A stretch of DNA of 64,000 nt from Myxococcota bacterium (GTDB lineage: Bacteria; Myxococcota_A; UBA796; UBA2385). Below, in pieces: positions 9,290 to 18,566 of the stretch. Under the pieces are notes generated by a model. It was not told where the DNA came from. It did no database searches and saw only the letters and a list, made by a program, of their open reading frames with translations. The stretch covers positions 19,333 to 83,332 of the forward strand of contig JAKLKF010000017.1 in assembly GCA_023150805.1 (NCBI GenBank). The letters run 5' to 3'. The first letter of the stretch is position 1. The number at the start of each line of letters is the position of its first letter. Made by a program: the position numbers and the translations under genes.

Positions 9290-9450
9290 GGCGCACCCGG
9301 CGGCCGCCAGCTTCCGGCTGGCCCGGCACCGGTCTAATCCCGAGCTTCGGCGCGCATTGGAGGAATGGGACACGGATGCGTCTCGACTCCACAAGAAGGG
9401 TGGTGGTGCGAGCGGTGAGCTTCCGCGAACAACCCCACCCGGAGCCCTCC

Positions 9451-10149
9451 ATGAACGACGCGCGCTTCACCTCTCTCGCCGCGGCCGCCGCCCTGCTCGC
9501 CATGCCGCTGGCCTGGGCCAGCTTCCTGCTCGGCCCGGCCGCCTTCGGCTGGGACTTCGACCTGCTCTTCGACCCCGCGCGAAGCGTCGCCCACCCAGGC
9601 GTCGACAGCGCCCTGGTCCGCTGGGGCTGGGTGCTGGACGTGCTGGGCTACTACTTCCTGCACCTGCCGGCCGTGCTGGTGGTCGCCGCGCGGACCCGGG
9701 CGGTTGCCCCCCTCGCCACCGCCCTGTCCGAGCGCGCCGCACTCGCCTACATGGCGGTCGGCAGCACGGGCGCCGCCATCCTTGCGGGCACCACCACCCA
9801 CTTCGGTCGCTTCGCGGCGGCCACACCCGAGGTCGCGGACATCATCCGCGAGCTGCACGTCACCACCTTCGCGATGGTGGTGGACGGGATCTGGAACATC
9901 CTCACCATGGGCCTGCTGGCCACCTGGCTGCTGGTGGGCGGACACCTGCTCGCCGCGACCTCGCCCTGGCTCGGGAGAGCCATGACGGGCATCGGCCTGC
10001 TGGCCACGCTGGACGTCGTCGGCTGGGTGACGGGCGTGGAGGGTGTCGCCATGGCCGGCCTCTACGGCTACCTGGCGCTCTTCCCGATCTGGGGCGCCGC
10101 CCTTGGAGCGAGCCTGCTGCGAGGGGATGCTCCGGCAGCGACAGCCTGA
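9451..10149 (+). CDS. polytopic inner-membrane protein, unknown function
   Basis: A 232-aa protein with about six hydrophobic spans (for example LAAAAALLAMPLAWASFLLG, VLDVLGYYFLHLPAVLVVAA, LYGYLALFPIWGAALGASLL). No enzyme motif is visible. The start MNDARF has GGAG six bases upstream (ggagccctcc-ATG). It is divergent from the AraC regulator across about 160 bases, a common arrangement for a regulator and its target. I do not recognise the family; it loosely resembles DUF4386-type membrane proteins. Confidence 0.7.
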   Translation: MNDARFTSLAAAAALLAMPLAWASFLLGPAAFGWDFDLLFDPARSVAHPGVDSALVRWGWVLDVLGYYFLHLPAVLVVAARTRAVAPLATALSERAALAYMAVGSTGAAILAGTTTHFGRFAAATPEVADIIRELHVTTFAMVVDGIWNILTMGLLATWLLVGGHLLAATSPWLGRAMTGIGLLATLDVVGWVTGVEGVAMAGLYGYLALFPIWGAALGASLLRGDAPAATA

Positions 10150-10245
10150 GGCGCGCGGTGCATCGGCGCGCACGGTCGTTGCACGGCCATGCCCTTGGCC
10201 CGCTCGCGTGGGGGGGCTAACGGCCCTCTCTTCCGGAGCGCTGCC

Positions 10246-11322
10246 ATGTGGATCCTCCTCGCCCTCCTCGCCTGCGGTGACGGTGCCTCCGATGGGGCCC
10301 CCGAGGGCGCCCCCGCCGGCGCTCCCTCGGGGGCCGCCACCGCCGCGCCGCCCACCGCGGTCCGCACGCTGACCCTGGCGCCCCAGGAGTGGGTGCAGAC
10401 GGTCACCGCGACCGGCGTGGTCGAGGTGCGGGACTCGGTCGAGCTGCGACCCGAAACCAGCGGCGTCATCACGGCGATCCACTTCCAGGACGGGCAGGCG
10501 GTCGAGCAGGGCGCCCTGCTGGTCCAGCTCCGCGACACAGACGCCCGCGCCCAGGTGGCCGAGGCGGAGGCGCGCCTGGCCCTGGCCGAGGTGACGCTGG
10601 GCCGCCTGCAGGCCCTGGTCGCAACCGACAACGCGCCCCGGGCCGAGGTGGACCAGGCCCAGGCCGAGCGGGACCTGGCGGCCGCCCAGGTGGCCCGCGC
10701 CAAGGAGGCGGTGCGGCGCACCCGGGTGGTGGCGCCTTTCGCCGGGGTGCTGGGCCGGCGGGACTTCGCGGTCGGCGCGACGGTGGATCCCGCGCGGACG
10801 CTGACCCGGCTGGACCGCCTGGACCTGCTGGTGGTCGACGTCTCCGTCTCCGAGGACGACGCCGTGGCCGTGGTGATGGATCAGCCGGCGACCGTGTCGG
10901 TGGAGGCGGTGCAGGTCGAGCAGACCGGGCGCGTCCGCTACGTGTCACCACGGGCCCGCGCCGGGTCGCGCACGGTGGACGTCCGGGTCGAGGTCGACGA
11001 CCTGGGGGGGCGCCTGCGGCCGGGGCTGTCGGCGGCGGTGCGGATCGAGGTGGGCCGGCTGCCTGACGCCGTAGTGGTGCCGGCCTACGCGGTGATCCAG
11101 GGCGCGACCGGCGCCAGCGCCTGGGTGGTCGGCGAGGGGGACAAGGCCGAGCCACGCAGCCTGGTGCTCGGCGGGCGCGCGCCCGACGCGGTCCAGGTGG
11201 AGTCGGGCCTGGCGGTCGGCGACCGGCTGATCCTGGAGGGCTTCACGCGCCTGCGGCCCGGCGCGCCGGTGACCGAGGCGGCGCCCTCCCCCGGCGCAGG
11301 TGCCACGCCAGGGGCGCGCTGA
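10246..11322 (+). CDS. RND efflux periplasmic adaptor (membrane fusion protein), lipoprotein
   Basis: A 358-aa HlyD/AcrA-type adaptor that links an inner-membrane RND pump to an outer-membrane channel. A lipobox (LLALLAC) at the N-terminus indicates lipid anchoring. The barrel-sandwich half-motifs are clear: ELRPETSGVITAIHFQDGQ and VVAPFAGVLGRRDFAVGA. They flank an alpha-helical hairpin rich in Ala, Glu and Gln (residues about 100-155). The start ATG 10246 has GGAG seven bases upstream; the track's 19 extra residues are a leader artefact. Its stop overlaps the next gene's ATG by one base (TGATG), so the adaptor and pump-channel fusion are co-translated. Substrates are not predictable; HAE-1 systems export hydrophobic drugs, dyes or lipids. 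Confidence 0.93.
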   Translation: MWILLALLACGDGASDGAPEGAPAGAPSGAATAAPPTAVRTLTLAPQEWVQTVTATGVVEVRDSVELRPETSGVITAIHFQDGQAVEQGALLVQLRDTDARAQVAEAEARLALAEVTLGRLQALVATDNAPRAEVDQAQAERDLAAAQVARAKEAVRRTRVVAPFAGVLGRRDFAVGATVDPARTLTRLDRLDLLVVDVSVSEDDAVAVVMDQPATVSVEAVQVEQTGRVRYVSPRARAGSRTVDVRVEVDDLGGRLRPGLSAAVRIEVGRLPDAVVVPAYAVIQGATGASAWVVGEGDKAEPRSLVLGGRAPDAVQVESGLAVGDRLILEGFTRLRPGAPVTEAAPSPGAGATPGAR

Positions 11323-14300
11323 TGAACCCGAGGACCTTCGTCGAGCACCCGGTCCTGGCCCTGGTGCTCTCGATCGTGATCCTGATCTTCGGGCTGGTGG
11401 CCTACCCGCGCCTGCCGGTGCGCGAGACGCCCGACGTGCAGCAGCCGATCGTCACCGTGCAGACGACCTGGCCCGGCGCCGACCCGGCCCTGGTAGAGGG
11501 GCAGGTCACCGAGACGCTGGAGCGCGAGATCAACGGCATCGAGGGCGTGCGCACGCTGACCTCGCAGAGCGTCGACCAGCAGAGCAGCATCACCGTCGAG
11601 TTCGACCTGGGCCGCGACCTCGAGGCCGCCGCCAACGACGTGCGCTCGCGGGTCTCGCGGGCGCGGCGCCGCCTGCCGCCCGACGTGCTCGACCCGGTGG
11701 TCGAGAAGTCCGAGGCCTCGGCCCAGCCGGTCATCTTCCTGCGCGTGGTCGGCGAGGGGCGCGACCTGCTCTCGCTCACCGAGATCGCCGACACCGTGGT
11801 GCGCGAGCGGCTGCAGAACGCCGTCGGCGTCGGCGCCGTCGAGATCATGGGCGAGCAGCGCTTCGCGATGCGGGTCGAGCTGGACCCGGCGGCGCTCTCG
11901 GCCCGGGGGCTGTCGCCCCTGGACGTCGAGGCGGCGCTGCAGGCGCAGAACGTGCAGCTCCCGGCCGGGCGGGTCGAGGGCCAGGCGATGGACATCAACC
12001 TGCGCCTGGACGCGGCGATGCGCACGCCCGAGGAGTTCGAGGCGCTGGTGCTCTCCGACGCCGGCGGCGGCGTGGTGCGCCTGGGCGACGTGGCCGAGGT
12101 GCGCCTGGGATCGGCCAACGAGCGGCAGGCGGCGCGGGCCGACGGCGTGCCCTCGCTGAGCCTGTCGATCGCGCCGCTGGCCAGCGCCAACATCATCGAG
12201 CTGTCCGACGACGTGCGGGCGCGCCTGCCCGAGGTCCAGGCGGCGCTGCCCACGGGCGTCTCCGTCGAGGTGCAGTACGACCGCTCGCAGCCGGTGCGCC
12301 GCTCGATCCACGACGTGCAGCTCACGCTGATCGTCGCCTTCACCCTGGTCGCGGTCGTCATCTTCGCCTTCCTGCGCGACCTGCGCAGCACGGCGGTGCC
12401 CCTGCTGGCGATCCCCGTGTCCATCGTCGGCACCTTCTTCGCCATCTGGCTCTTCGGCTTCTCGGTCAACGTCTTCACGCTCTTCGGGCTGGTCCTGGCC
12501 ATCGGCCTGGTGGTCGACGACGCCATCGTCGTGCTGGAGAACGTGCACCGCCGGATCCAGCTCGGGGAGTCGCCGCACGACGCGGCCATCGCCGGCACCG
12601 ACCAGGTCCGCTTCGCCGTCATCGCGACCACGATCTCGCTCATCGTGGTCTTCCTGCCGGTGATCTTCACCGGCGGCACGACCGGCCGCCTCTTCGTCGA
12701 GTTCGGCACCACCGTCGCCGTCGCCGTCGCCCTGTCCGCCTTGGTGGCGCTCACGCTGACGCCGATGCTCTGCGCCTTCATCCTCAAGCCCGAGCACTCG
12801 GAGGGCGCGCAGGCCTCGGTGGGCGAGCGGCTCTTCGAGCGGGTCGAGGCCGCCTTCGGCCGCACGCTGGACCTGGCGATGCGGCGCAAGGTGCTGGCCC
12901 TGCCGGTCCTGGCGGTCGCGGCGGCCCTGGGCTTCGCGGCCTTCCGTGCCCTCCCCCAGGAGTTCTTCCCCATCGAGGACCGCAACGTCTTCTTCGTCCG
13001 CACGGTGGCGCCCGAGGGCACGGCCTTCCCCTACCTGGACACCCGCATGAAGGCGCTCGAGCCCATGCTGATGGAGACGGTACCCGAGCGCATGGTCATG
13101 CTGACCCGCGTCGCCAGCGCGCCGGGCTCGTCGGTCTCGGCCGGCAACATCGGCACCTTCGTGTTCCCGCTGAAGCCGGCCGACGAGCGGGAGCGCAGCC
13201 AGCAGGAGATCGTCGACGCCGTCCGCAAGGCCTTGTCGGCCCAGACGGGCTTCCTGGCCATCCCCATCCAGTTCCCGACCGTGGGCCGCAGCTTCAACCC
13301 GCCGCTGCAGATCGTGCTGATGCACCCGGACTTCGAGGCCCTCAAGCAGGCCCTGCCCGGGGTGGTGGGCGCCCTGCGGCAGGTGCCCGGCCTGGTCGCG
13401 GTCAACGAGGACCTGAAGATCAACCGGCCCGAGCTGCAGGTGGCCGTCGACCGCGAGCGCGCCGCCGCCGCCGGGATCACCACCCGCCAGCTCGCACGCG
13501 GGCTGCAGATCGCCTCCAGCGGCCTGGACGTCTCGGACTTCCCGCGCGGCTCCCGCCAGTACGACGTGCTGCTCGGCCTGCCCCCCAGCGGCCGCGACAC
13601 GCCCGACGAGGTGGCCGACCTGCGCCTGCGCGCGGCGGACGGCGGCATGGTGCCGCTGGACCAGCTCGTGCGCTTCGAGGAGCGCTCGACGACCAACGCC
13701 CGCTACCGCTACATGCGCAGCCCCTCGGCCACGGTGTCGGCCTCGCTCGACGGCATCACGCTCGGGCAGGGGCTGGAGCGGGCGCTGCCGGTGGTGCGGG
13801 CCCAGCTCGGCGAGGGCTTCTCGGTCGCGCTGGCCGGCGAGTCCCGCGACTTCGCCGACGCCCAGAGCTCGGGGCTGGGCATCTTCGGGCTGGCCCTGGT
13901 GCTGGTCTTCCTGACCCTGGCGGCCCAGTTCGACAGCTTTCGCGACCCGCTGGCCGTGCTGCTGACCGTGCCCTTCGCCCTGGTGGGCGCGGTGCTGGGC
14001 CTGTGGGTGCTGGGCATGACCTTCAGCTTCTTCGCCCAGGTGGGGCTCATCCTGCTGATCGGGCTGGTGACCAAGAACGGCATCCTGATCGTCGAGTACG
14101 CCCGCCAGCTCGTGCACCAGGGCAAGGGCCTGTCCGAGGCGGCGGTGGAGGCCACCCGCCTGCGCTTCCGGCCGATCCTGATGACCAGCATCGCCACCGT
14201 CGGCGGCGCCCTGCCCATCGCCATCGGCTGGTCGGGCGGCTCGCGCACGCCGCTGGGCGTGGTGGTCGTCGCCGGCATGCTGCTGTCGACGGCGCTCACG

Positions 14301-15635
14301 CTGTACATCGTCCCGATGGCCTGGATCTGGTTCCACGGGCGGCAGAAGGCGGGTCCGGGCCCCGGCGCGGCGGCGGGCCTGGCCCTGGCCGCGACCCTGG
14401 CCGGCGGCCTGCTGGCGGGGGGGCCGGCGCGGGCCGGGGAGCTGTCGCTGGAGCAGGCCCTGCGCCTCGCCGACCAGCAGATGCCGGCCCTGGTCGCCGC
14501 GCGCGCCGGGGTCGAGGCCGACCGCGCCACCGTGGGCCAGGCCCGCGCCGGGGCCCTGCCCCAGGTCGCCGGCTCGGCCAGCCTGCTGGTGGGGCTGGAC
14601 CCGCGCAGCAGCCTGGGGGGCGACGGGCAGGTGGGCACCGTCGCGACGGCGGGCGCGCGGGTGGACCTGCCGCTGCTCGACCTGGCGACCTGGGGCCAGG
14701 TCGGCGCCGCGCAGGCGGGCCTGGACGCCAGCGAGGCGGCCTACCGGGCCAGCCGGCAGGAGCTCCTGGCCCAGGTGGCCGGGCGGTGGCTGGCCCTGCA
14801 GCGCGCCGAGGCCGTGCTGGCGACCGCCTCGGCGACGGTGGCCCGCAGCCGCCGCTTCCAGGGCCTGGCCGAGGCGCGGCTGGGCGCGGGCCTGGGCCTG
14901 TCCATCGACCGGACCCGGGCCGAGGTGGCCGTCCTGCGCGACGAGCTGGCCGAGCGAGAGGCCCGCACCGCCGTCGTCACCGCCCGCCAGGACCTGGCCG
15001 CCGCCCTGCTCCTGTCGGCCGACCAGGTGACCCTGCCCGCCCCCGCCCCGCTGCTGGCGGTCTCGGACCTGCCCTCGCCGGCGCAGGCCGAGGCCCTCGC
15101 CCAGGCGCTGCAGACGCCGACCGTGGACGCCGCCCAGGCCGCGGTGGAGGCCGCCCGGCGGCAGCGCCAGGCCACCGGCGCCCAGGCCCTGCCCTCGCTG
15201 GATGGCTGGGCGCAGGCGGGGGCCTACAGCTCGGCGAACGGCGACGGGCCCTTCGTGTCGGGCGGCCTGCAGGCCACCGTGCCCCTCTTCCTGGGCGGCC
15301 GGGTGCGCGCCGAGCGCTCGGGCGCCCAGGCCGACGAGACCGCCGCCCAGGCCGGGCTGGACGCCGCCCGCGCCGACGTCGCCGCCACCCTGCGCTCCCT
15401 GCAGGCCGAGCTCTCCGACCGCGCCGCCGCCCTGCCCATCGCCCAGGCCGCCGAGGCCCTGGCGGGAGACGAGGTCCGCCAGGCCGAGGAGCGCTACGCC
15501 GCCGGGGTCGGCTCCTCCTACGAGGTGGCCGACGCCGTCTCCCGCGCCGCCCAGGCCGAGCGCGCCCGCGTGGACACCGTCTGGGCCTACAACCGCGCGG
15601 TGGTGTCCTGGTGGCTGGTCACGGGGGCCTGGTAG
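11322..15635 (+). CDS. RND (HAE-1) efflux pump fused to TolC-like outer-membrane factor
   Basis: A 1437-aa natural fusion. Residues 1 to about 1008 are a complete RND pump: 12 TM layout, proton-relay motif LAIGLVVDDAIVVLEN in TM4, and GLVTKNGILIVEYA in TM10. Residues about 1039-1437 are a complete TolC/OEP-type outer-membrane factor with two duplicated helical halves. The joint is remarkable. After the pump's last TM comes HGRQK, a 17-residue hydrophobic stretch and PARA before GELSLEQAL, which is the layout of a type I signal peptide with an AxA cleavage site. No ATG, GTG or TTG lies in the linker, but an in-frame Met (codon at 14316) could restart. Fusions of this kind are known for CzcA/CusA pumps in Bacteroidota; here it is an HAE-1 pump. 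The adaptor is encoded immediately upstream. Confidence 0.93.
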   Translation: MNPRTFVEHPVLALVLSIVILIFGLVAYPRLPVRETPDVQQPIVTVQTTWPGADPALVEGQVTETLEREINGIEGVRTLTSQSVDQQSSITVEFDLGRDLEAAANDVRSRVSRARRRLPPDVLDPVVEKSEASAQPVIFLRVVGEGRDLLSLTEIADTVVRERLQNAVGVGAVEIMGEQRFAMRVELDPAALSARGLSPLDVEAALQAQNVQLPAGRVEGQAMDINLRLDAAMRTPEEFEALVLSDAGGGVVRLGDVAEVRLGSANERQAARADGVPSLSLSIAPLASANIIELSDDVRARLPEVQAALPTGVSVEVQYDRSQPVRRSIHDVQLTLIVAFTLVAVVIFAFLRDLRSTAVPLLAIPVSIVGTFFAIWLFGFSVNVFTLFGLVLAIGLVVDDAIVVLENVHRRIQLGESPHDAAIAGTDQVRFAVIATTISLIVVFLPVIFTGGTTGRLFVEFGTTVAVAVALSALVALTLTPMLCAFILKPEHSEGAQASVGERLFERVEAAFGRTLDLAMRRKVLALPVLAVAAALGFAAFRALPQEFFPIEDRNVFFVRTVAPEGTAFPYLDTRMKALEPMLMETVPERMVMLTRVASAPGSSVSAGNIGTFVFPLKPADERERSQQEIVDAVRKALSAQTGFLAIPIQFPTVGRSFNPPLQIVLMHPDFEALKQALPGVVGALRQVPGLVAVNEDLKINRPELQVAVDRERAAAAGITTRQLARGLQIASSGLDVSDFPRGSRQYDVLLGLPPSGRDTPDEVADLRLRAADGGMVPLDQLVRFEERSTTNARYRYMRSPSATVSASLDGITLGQGLERALPVVRAQLGEGFSVALAGESRDFADAQSSGLGIFGLALVLVFLTLAAQFDSFRDPLAVLLTVPFALVGAVLGLWVLGMTFSFFAQVGLILLIGLVTKNGILIVEYARQLVHQGKGLSEAAVEATRLRFRPILMTSIATVGGALPIAIGWSGGSRTPLGVVVVAGMLLSTALTLYIVPMAWIWFHGRQKAGPGPGAAAGLALAATLAGGLLAGGPARAGELSLEQALRLADQQMPALVAARAGVEADRATVGQARAGALPQVAGSASLLVGLDPRSSLGGDGQVGTVATAGARVDLPLLDLATWGQVGAAQAGLDASEAAYRASRQELLAQVAGRWLALQRAEAVLATASATVARSRRFQGLAEARLGAGLGLSIDRTRAEVAVLRDELAEREARTAVVTARQDLAAALLLSADQVTLPAPAPLLAVSDLPSPAQAEALAQALQTPTVDAAQAAVEAARRQRQATGAQALPSLDGWAQAGAYSSANGDGPFVSGGLQATVPLFLGGRVRAERSGAQADETAAQAGLDAARADVAATLRSLQAELSDRAAALPIAQAAEALAGDEVRQAEERYAAGVGSSYEVADAVSRAAQAERARVDTVWAYNRAVVSWWLVTGAW

Positions 15636-15655
15636 GCGCCGGGCCCCGACCGCCC

Positions 15656-16714
15656 CTACTCGACGCCGGCGACCTGCAGGATCACCTCGACCGCCTGGTC
15701 CACCGGCGGCCAGTCCCAGCTCCCCGAGAGCACGGCCAGGTCGTCCTTGAGCCCGTCGCCGTCCTCGTCCCACAGGGCCCCGGTGTTCGCCGCCAGCGAG
15801 CGGAGCTGCGCCTGGGGTGTGCCGTCGATGTCCTGGAACTCGTAGGCGTTGATGCCCACGAAGGCCGCGCCGGCCGAGGTCAGCGCGTTCTCGGCGTCCA
15901 GCGAGGTGGCGGCACCCAGGCAGGCGCCCTCGGGCAGGTCGTGGCCATAGGCCGTGTCCCGCAGGGCGTTCTCGACGGCCAGGACCACGACCTTGGCCGC
16001 CCCCGTGCGGAAGCCCACGCCGGCCAGGGTGCCGGTGCCGGCCACGCTGGTGTCCTGGACCCCGTGGACCCCGCCTCCGAAGGCGTCGTCGCCGGCCGCC
16101 TGCCAGGGCTTGACGTCGCGGGCGCTGTCGTAGGAGCCGTCGCAGGCCTGGTCGTAGCCCCGGCCGCGCACGGCCTGCACGATGGCCTCGTAGCCCGAGC
16201 CCGGGCCGTCCCCGCCCCAGACCATCTCCAGGGCGGAGGTGCTCGACCGGATCGCGCCGAGGTCGGTGGTGAGCTGCTGGACCAGGGTGTAGGGGCGCCC
16301 GCCGTCGGCCGCCCACCACTGGCCGGAGACGTTGTAGTCGTCGAAGGTGGCCACCGCGAAGCCGACGTCGTGCCCCGTCGCCATCAGCGCCTCGGCCAGC
16401 TCGGCGACGCGCACGTCGATCTCGGGGTGGTAGCAGTCGTACCAGTAGGCCGTGTCGACCAGCACGACGACGTCGATCTTCTCGGGGTCGACCGGCGTGC
16501 CGCCGTCCCCGCCGCCGTCCCCGCCGCCGTCGCCCGGCTCGTCGTCGGTCGGCCGCCAGCCCGTGTCGTCGCCCGTCGTGGCGCCTCCGTCCGGGCCCGG
16601 CCCTCCGCCGCCGTCGCCGCCGGTGTTGCCCCCGGCCCCGCCGTTGAGCTTGTAGTCGGAGCAGGACAGCCAGAGCAGGGGCAGGAGCAGGGGCAGGAGC
16701 GGGGGCAGGCGCAT
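15656..16714 (-). CDS. VWA-like surface lipoprotein
   Basis: A 352-aa lipoprotein (lipobox LLWLSC, then SDYKLNGG) with a long Gly/Asp/Pro tether to about residue 75. It then has a von Willebrand factor A-like domain starting KIDVVVLVDTAYWYDC, with regular strand-helix alternation. The MIDAS loop is DTA rather than DxSxS, so metal binding is doubtful. Such proteins appear widely in myxobacteria as surface or spore proteins of unknown role. The start is fixed by the lipobox and a GAGG eight bases upstream. It is divergent from the gene at 16790; a TAGGCT -10 box is readable upstream on this strand. Confidence 0.72.
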   Translation of the reverse strand: MRLPPLLPLLLPLLWLSCSDYKLNGGAGGNTGGDGGGGPGPDGGATTGDDTGWRPTDDEPGDGGGDGGGDGGTPVDPEKIDVVVLVDTAYWYDCYHPEIDVRVAELAEALMATGHDVGFAVATFDDYNVSGQWWAADGGRPYTLVQQLTTDLGAIRSSTSALEMVWGGDGPGSGYEAIVQAVRGRGYDQACDGSYDSARDVKPWQAAGDDAFGGGVHGVQDTSVAGTGTLAGVGFRTGAAKVVVLAVENALRDTAYGHDLPEGACLGAATSLDAENALTSAGAAFVGINAYEFQDIDGTPQAQLRSLAANTGALWDEDGDGLKDDLAVLSGSWDWPPVDQAVEVILQVAGVE

Positions 16715-16789
16715 CGGGCGGACCTCGGGTGCCGGCGCGCAGCCTACTCCAGGCTTGCGCCGCCGGCCGCCACGGGCGAACTGGGAGGC

Positions 16790-17299
16790 ATGAAGGACCT
16801 CCGAAGCCAGCTCCAGGCCGCCTACGGGCCGGCCGCCACCCCGCCGCCGACCGCCACCGCCCCCGAGTCGCCGGCCGACGATCCACTCGCCCAGGGCATC
16901 CTGGCCGAGGGCGCCCACCTGCACAGCCCGTGGATCGAGCGCCTGCAGGTGCTGATCCGCTCGCTCTCCGCCGCTCCCAAGCTGGGCGACAACCGCAAGC
17001 TGGCCCACGCCCAGCAGGTCACTGCCCAGGTGATGCGCGAGCTCAAGAAGGTGCAGCGCCAGGGCGCGGCCAAGGAGCTGGGCAAGCTGCGCGACGACTG
17101 GCTGGCCCAGCGGGAGAAGGCCGCGTGGGCCGCGGTCAAGCTGCGCTTCGCCGAGCGCGGCCTGTCCGAGAAGGCCTACCGGTCGCTGAAGCAGGAGGGC
17201 GCGGACCCCGTCGCGGTGCTCCAGCGCCTGGGGCAGGTCGATCCCGCCGAGCTGGAGGCGATGGGCGCCGCGCGGCTGAAGGCCCTGCTCAGCCCCTGA
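16790..17299 (+). CDS. hypothetical charged helical protein
   Basis: A 169-aa soluble protein with no signal peptide. A Pro/Ala-rich N-terminus (residues 14-30) is followed by a helical, highly charged body (AQREKAAWAAVKLRFAERGL). I do not recognise it. The ORF-track entry that contains it (11300-17299) is mostly a shadow of the RND gene in another frame; only this C-terminal part is a plausible gene. GGGAGG lies one base before the ATG, an unusually tight spacing, so the true start may differ slightly. It is convergent with the cytochrome gene. Confidence 0.6.
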   Translation: MKDLRSQLQAAYGPAATPPPTATAPESPADDPLAQGILAEGAHLHSPWIERLQVLIRSLSAAPKLGDNRKLAHAQQVTAQVMRELKKVQRQGAAKELGKLRDDWLAQREKAAWAAVKLRFAERGLSEKAYRSLKQEGADPVAVLQRLGQVDPAELEAMGAARLKALLSP

Positions 17300-17323
17300 T
17301 CCGCCGGGCCCGCGGGCCGCGGC

Positions 17324-18037
17324 CTACCGGACGGCGGCGTGGCAGCCGGCGCAGGAGGACACGACGCGGCCGAACAGCTCGGCGCGGCCGCCGGTGTCGG
17401 CGCTGCCGACCTGCTCCTGCCCCATGTTGGACAGGATCATCCCGTAGGCGGCGACCGTGCCCGCGGCCTCCTCGGGCACGCCCAGCCCCTCCATGTCGAA
17501 GACCGGCGCCCGGATCGCGTCCAGGCCACCCTGCCAGGCCGCGTCGTCGGGCTTGACCAGGCCGATCCACAGGTGGTCCACGGCCCAGCCGTGCCGCGCG
17601 GCGTGCCCGTGCACCCCGCCGTTGTTGTCGGGCGCCGGCCCCGTGGACCCGGGGATGCGCGCCGCCACGTTGAGCGACTGGTGGCAGCCGCCGCAGGTGT
17701 TGCCCAGGCCGCCGATGCAGGCGGCCAGGCCCTCGGCGTCGCGAGCGGCGACCCCGGTCTCGGCGATGGTGCGCATGTCGGTCATGAAGCTGCCGTAGGT
17801 GGCCGGCTCCCCCGGGAAGGCGTCGTGCTCGGCCAGCCACGAGAGCTCGGCCCGCGCCTCGTCCAGCCGCCCGGCGATCACGTGGTCGCGGGCCTGGGCC
17901 GCCCGCGTGAAGTGCTCGCTCATGTGCAGCTGCATCATCTCCCGCTCCCAGTTCACCGACCCGTCGTCTTCGGGCAGCGGCGCCGATGGCGTCGAGGACT
18001 TGGGAGCACAAGCGAGCGCGAGCGCCAGGGCGAGCAT
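17324..18037 (-). CDS. dihaem c-type cytochrome lipoprotein
   Basis: A 237-aa lipoprotein (lipobox ALALAC) with two haem-attachment motifs, TCGGCHQ in the middle and CAGCHAAVR at the extreme C-terminus. Covalent haem c and a periplasmic or outer-membrane location follow from these. Conserved Met and His residues around (MMQLHMSEHF) could be axial ligands. The start has GGAGG about six bases upstream. There is no oxidase or peroxidase gene next door, so its redox partner is unknown. It is divergent from the FmdB zinc-ribbon gene. Confidence 0.82.
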   Translation of the reverse strand: MLALALALACAPKSSTPSAPLPEDDGSVNWEREMMQLHMSEHFTRAAQARDHVIAGRLDEARAELSWLAEHDAFPGEPATYGSFMTDMRTIAETGVAARDAEGLAACIGGLGNTCGGCHQSLNVAARIPGSTGPAPDNNGGVHGHAARHGWAVDHLWIGLVKPDDAAWQGGLDAIRAPVFDMEGLGVPEEAAGTVAAYGMILSNMGQEQVGSADTGGRAELFGRVVSSCAGCHAAVR

Positions 18038-18152
18038 GGGGACCTCCGTGTCTGCTGCATATTGCGCACCGCGCTCGGCTGCGTCGCCGCCCGCGGCGCG
18101 TGGGCTTCCCCAGGCTCGCCCGCGGGAGTAGATCCGCGCAAGAGGAGTCGTC

Positions 18153-18386
18153 ATGCCCCTGTACGAGTACGCCTGCCACCAGTGCGGCCGCCAGTTCGAG
18201 CTGCTGGTGCGCTCCGACACCGTGCCCGCCTGCCCCACCTGCGGCGCGCAGGACCTCAGGAAGCTGCTGTCCACCTTCGCCGTCAGCGTCGCCGCCGGCG
18301 GGGGCGCGTCGATGCTGGCCGCCCCCGCGCCCTGCGGGAGCTGCGGGAACCCGGGCGGCCCCGGATCCTGTCGCTACGACGCCTGA
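18153..18386 (+). CDS. FmdB-family zinc-ribbon protein
   Basis: A 77-aa protein with the standard FmdB start MPLYEYACHQCGRQFE and a paired-Cys zinc ribbon (CHQC and CPTC), followed by a Gly/Ala-rich tail with a third and fourth Cys (PCGSCGNPGG). Family members are called putative regulatory proteins after FmdB of Methylophilus; the biochemical role is not established. GAGGAG lies seven bases upstream of the ATG. It stands alone. Confidence 0.9.
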   Translation: MPLYEYACHQCGRQFELLVRSDTVPACPTCGAQDLRKLLSTFAVSVAAGGGASMLAAPAPCGSCGNPGGPGSCRYDA

Positions 18387-18434
18387 GCGGGGGGAGGCCG
18401 TCTCGAGGGCGCGGCAAAGCGGTACCAGTCGCGA

Positions 18435-18450
18435 CACCCGCTGACGGGTG
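18435..18450. terminator. hairpin after the FmdB gene
   Basis: CACCCG-CTGA-CGGGTG forms a perfect 6-bp stem with a 4-base loop about 50 bases after the FmdB stop. There is no T tract, so terminator activity is uncertain. A separate 12-bp palindrome, CGTGCATGCACG (18467-18478), follows and could be a protein-binding site. Confidence 0.35.
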
Positions 18451-18566
18451 CGGCCCGTTACCCTGTCGTGCATGCACGGGGTCCCACCAGGCGGGGGCCC
18501 TCCTTCGCCCCGATCGGACCCCGGAACCCGCGCGCCCCGCGGCGTGCGCCCCTCCTGGACGCAGCG

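Noticed and set aside
15636-15655. Terminator between the RND-OMF gene and the VWA-like lipoprotein gene
   Set aside because: Only a 4-bp match (TAGG/CCTA) is present, too weak to call.
11085-17299. Two ORFs of 1933 and 1999 codons overlapping the RND region on both strands
   Set aside because: Stop codons are rare in GC-rich DNA. Their translations are low-complexity Arg/Gly/Ala/His strings with no domains, while frame +11322 gives a full RND-OMF protein.
18467-18478. 12-bp palindrome CGTGCATGCACG as an attachment site
   Set aside because: No integrase or tRNA nearby and no second copy was seen; at most an operator.
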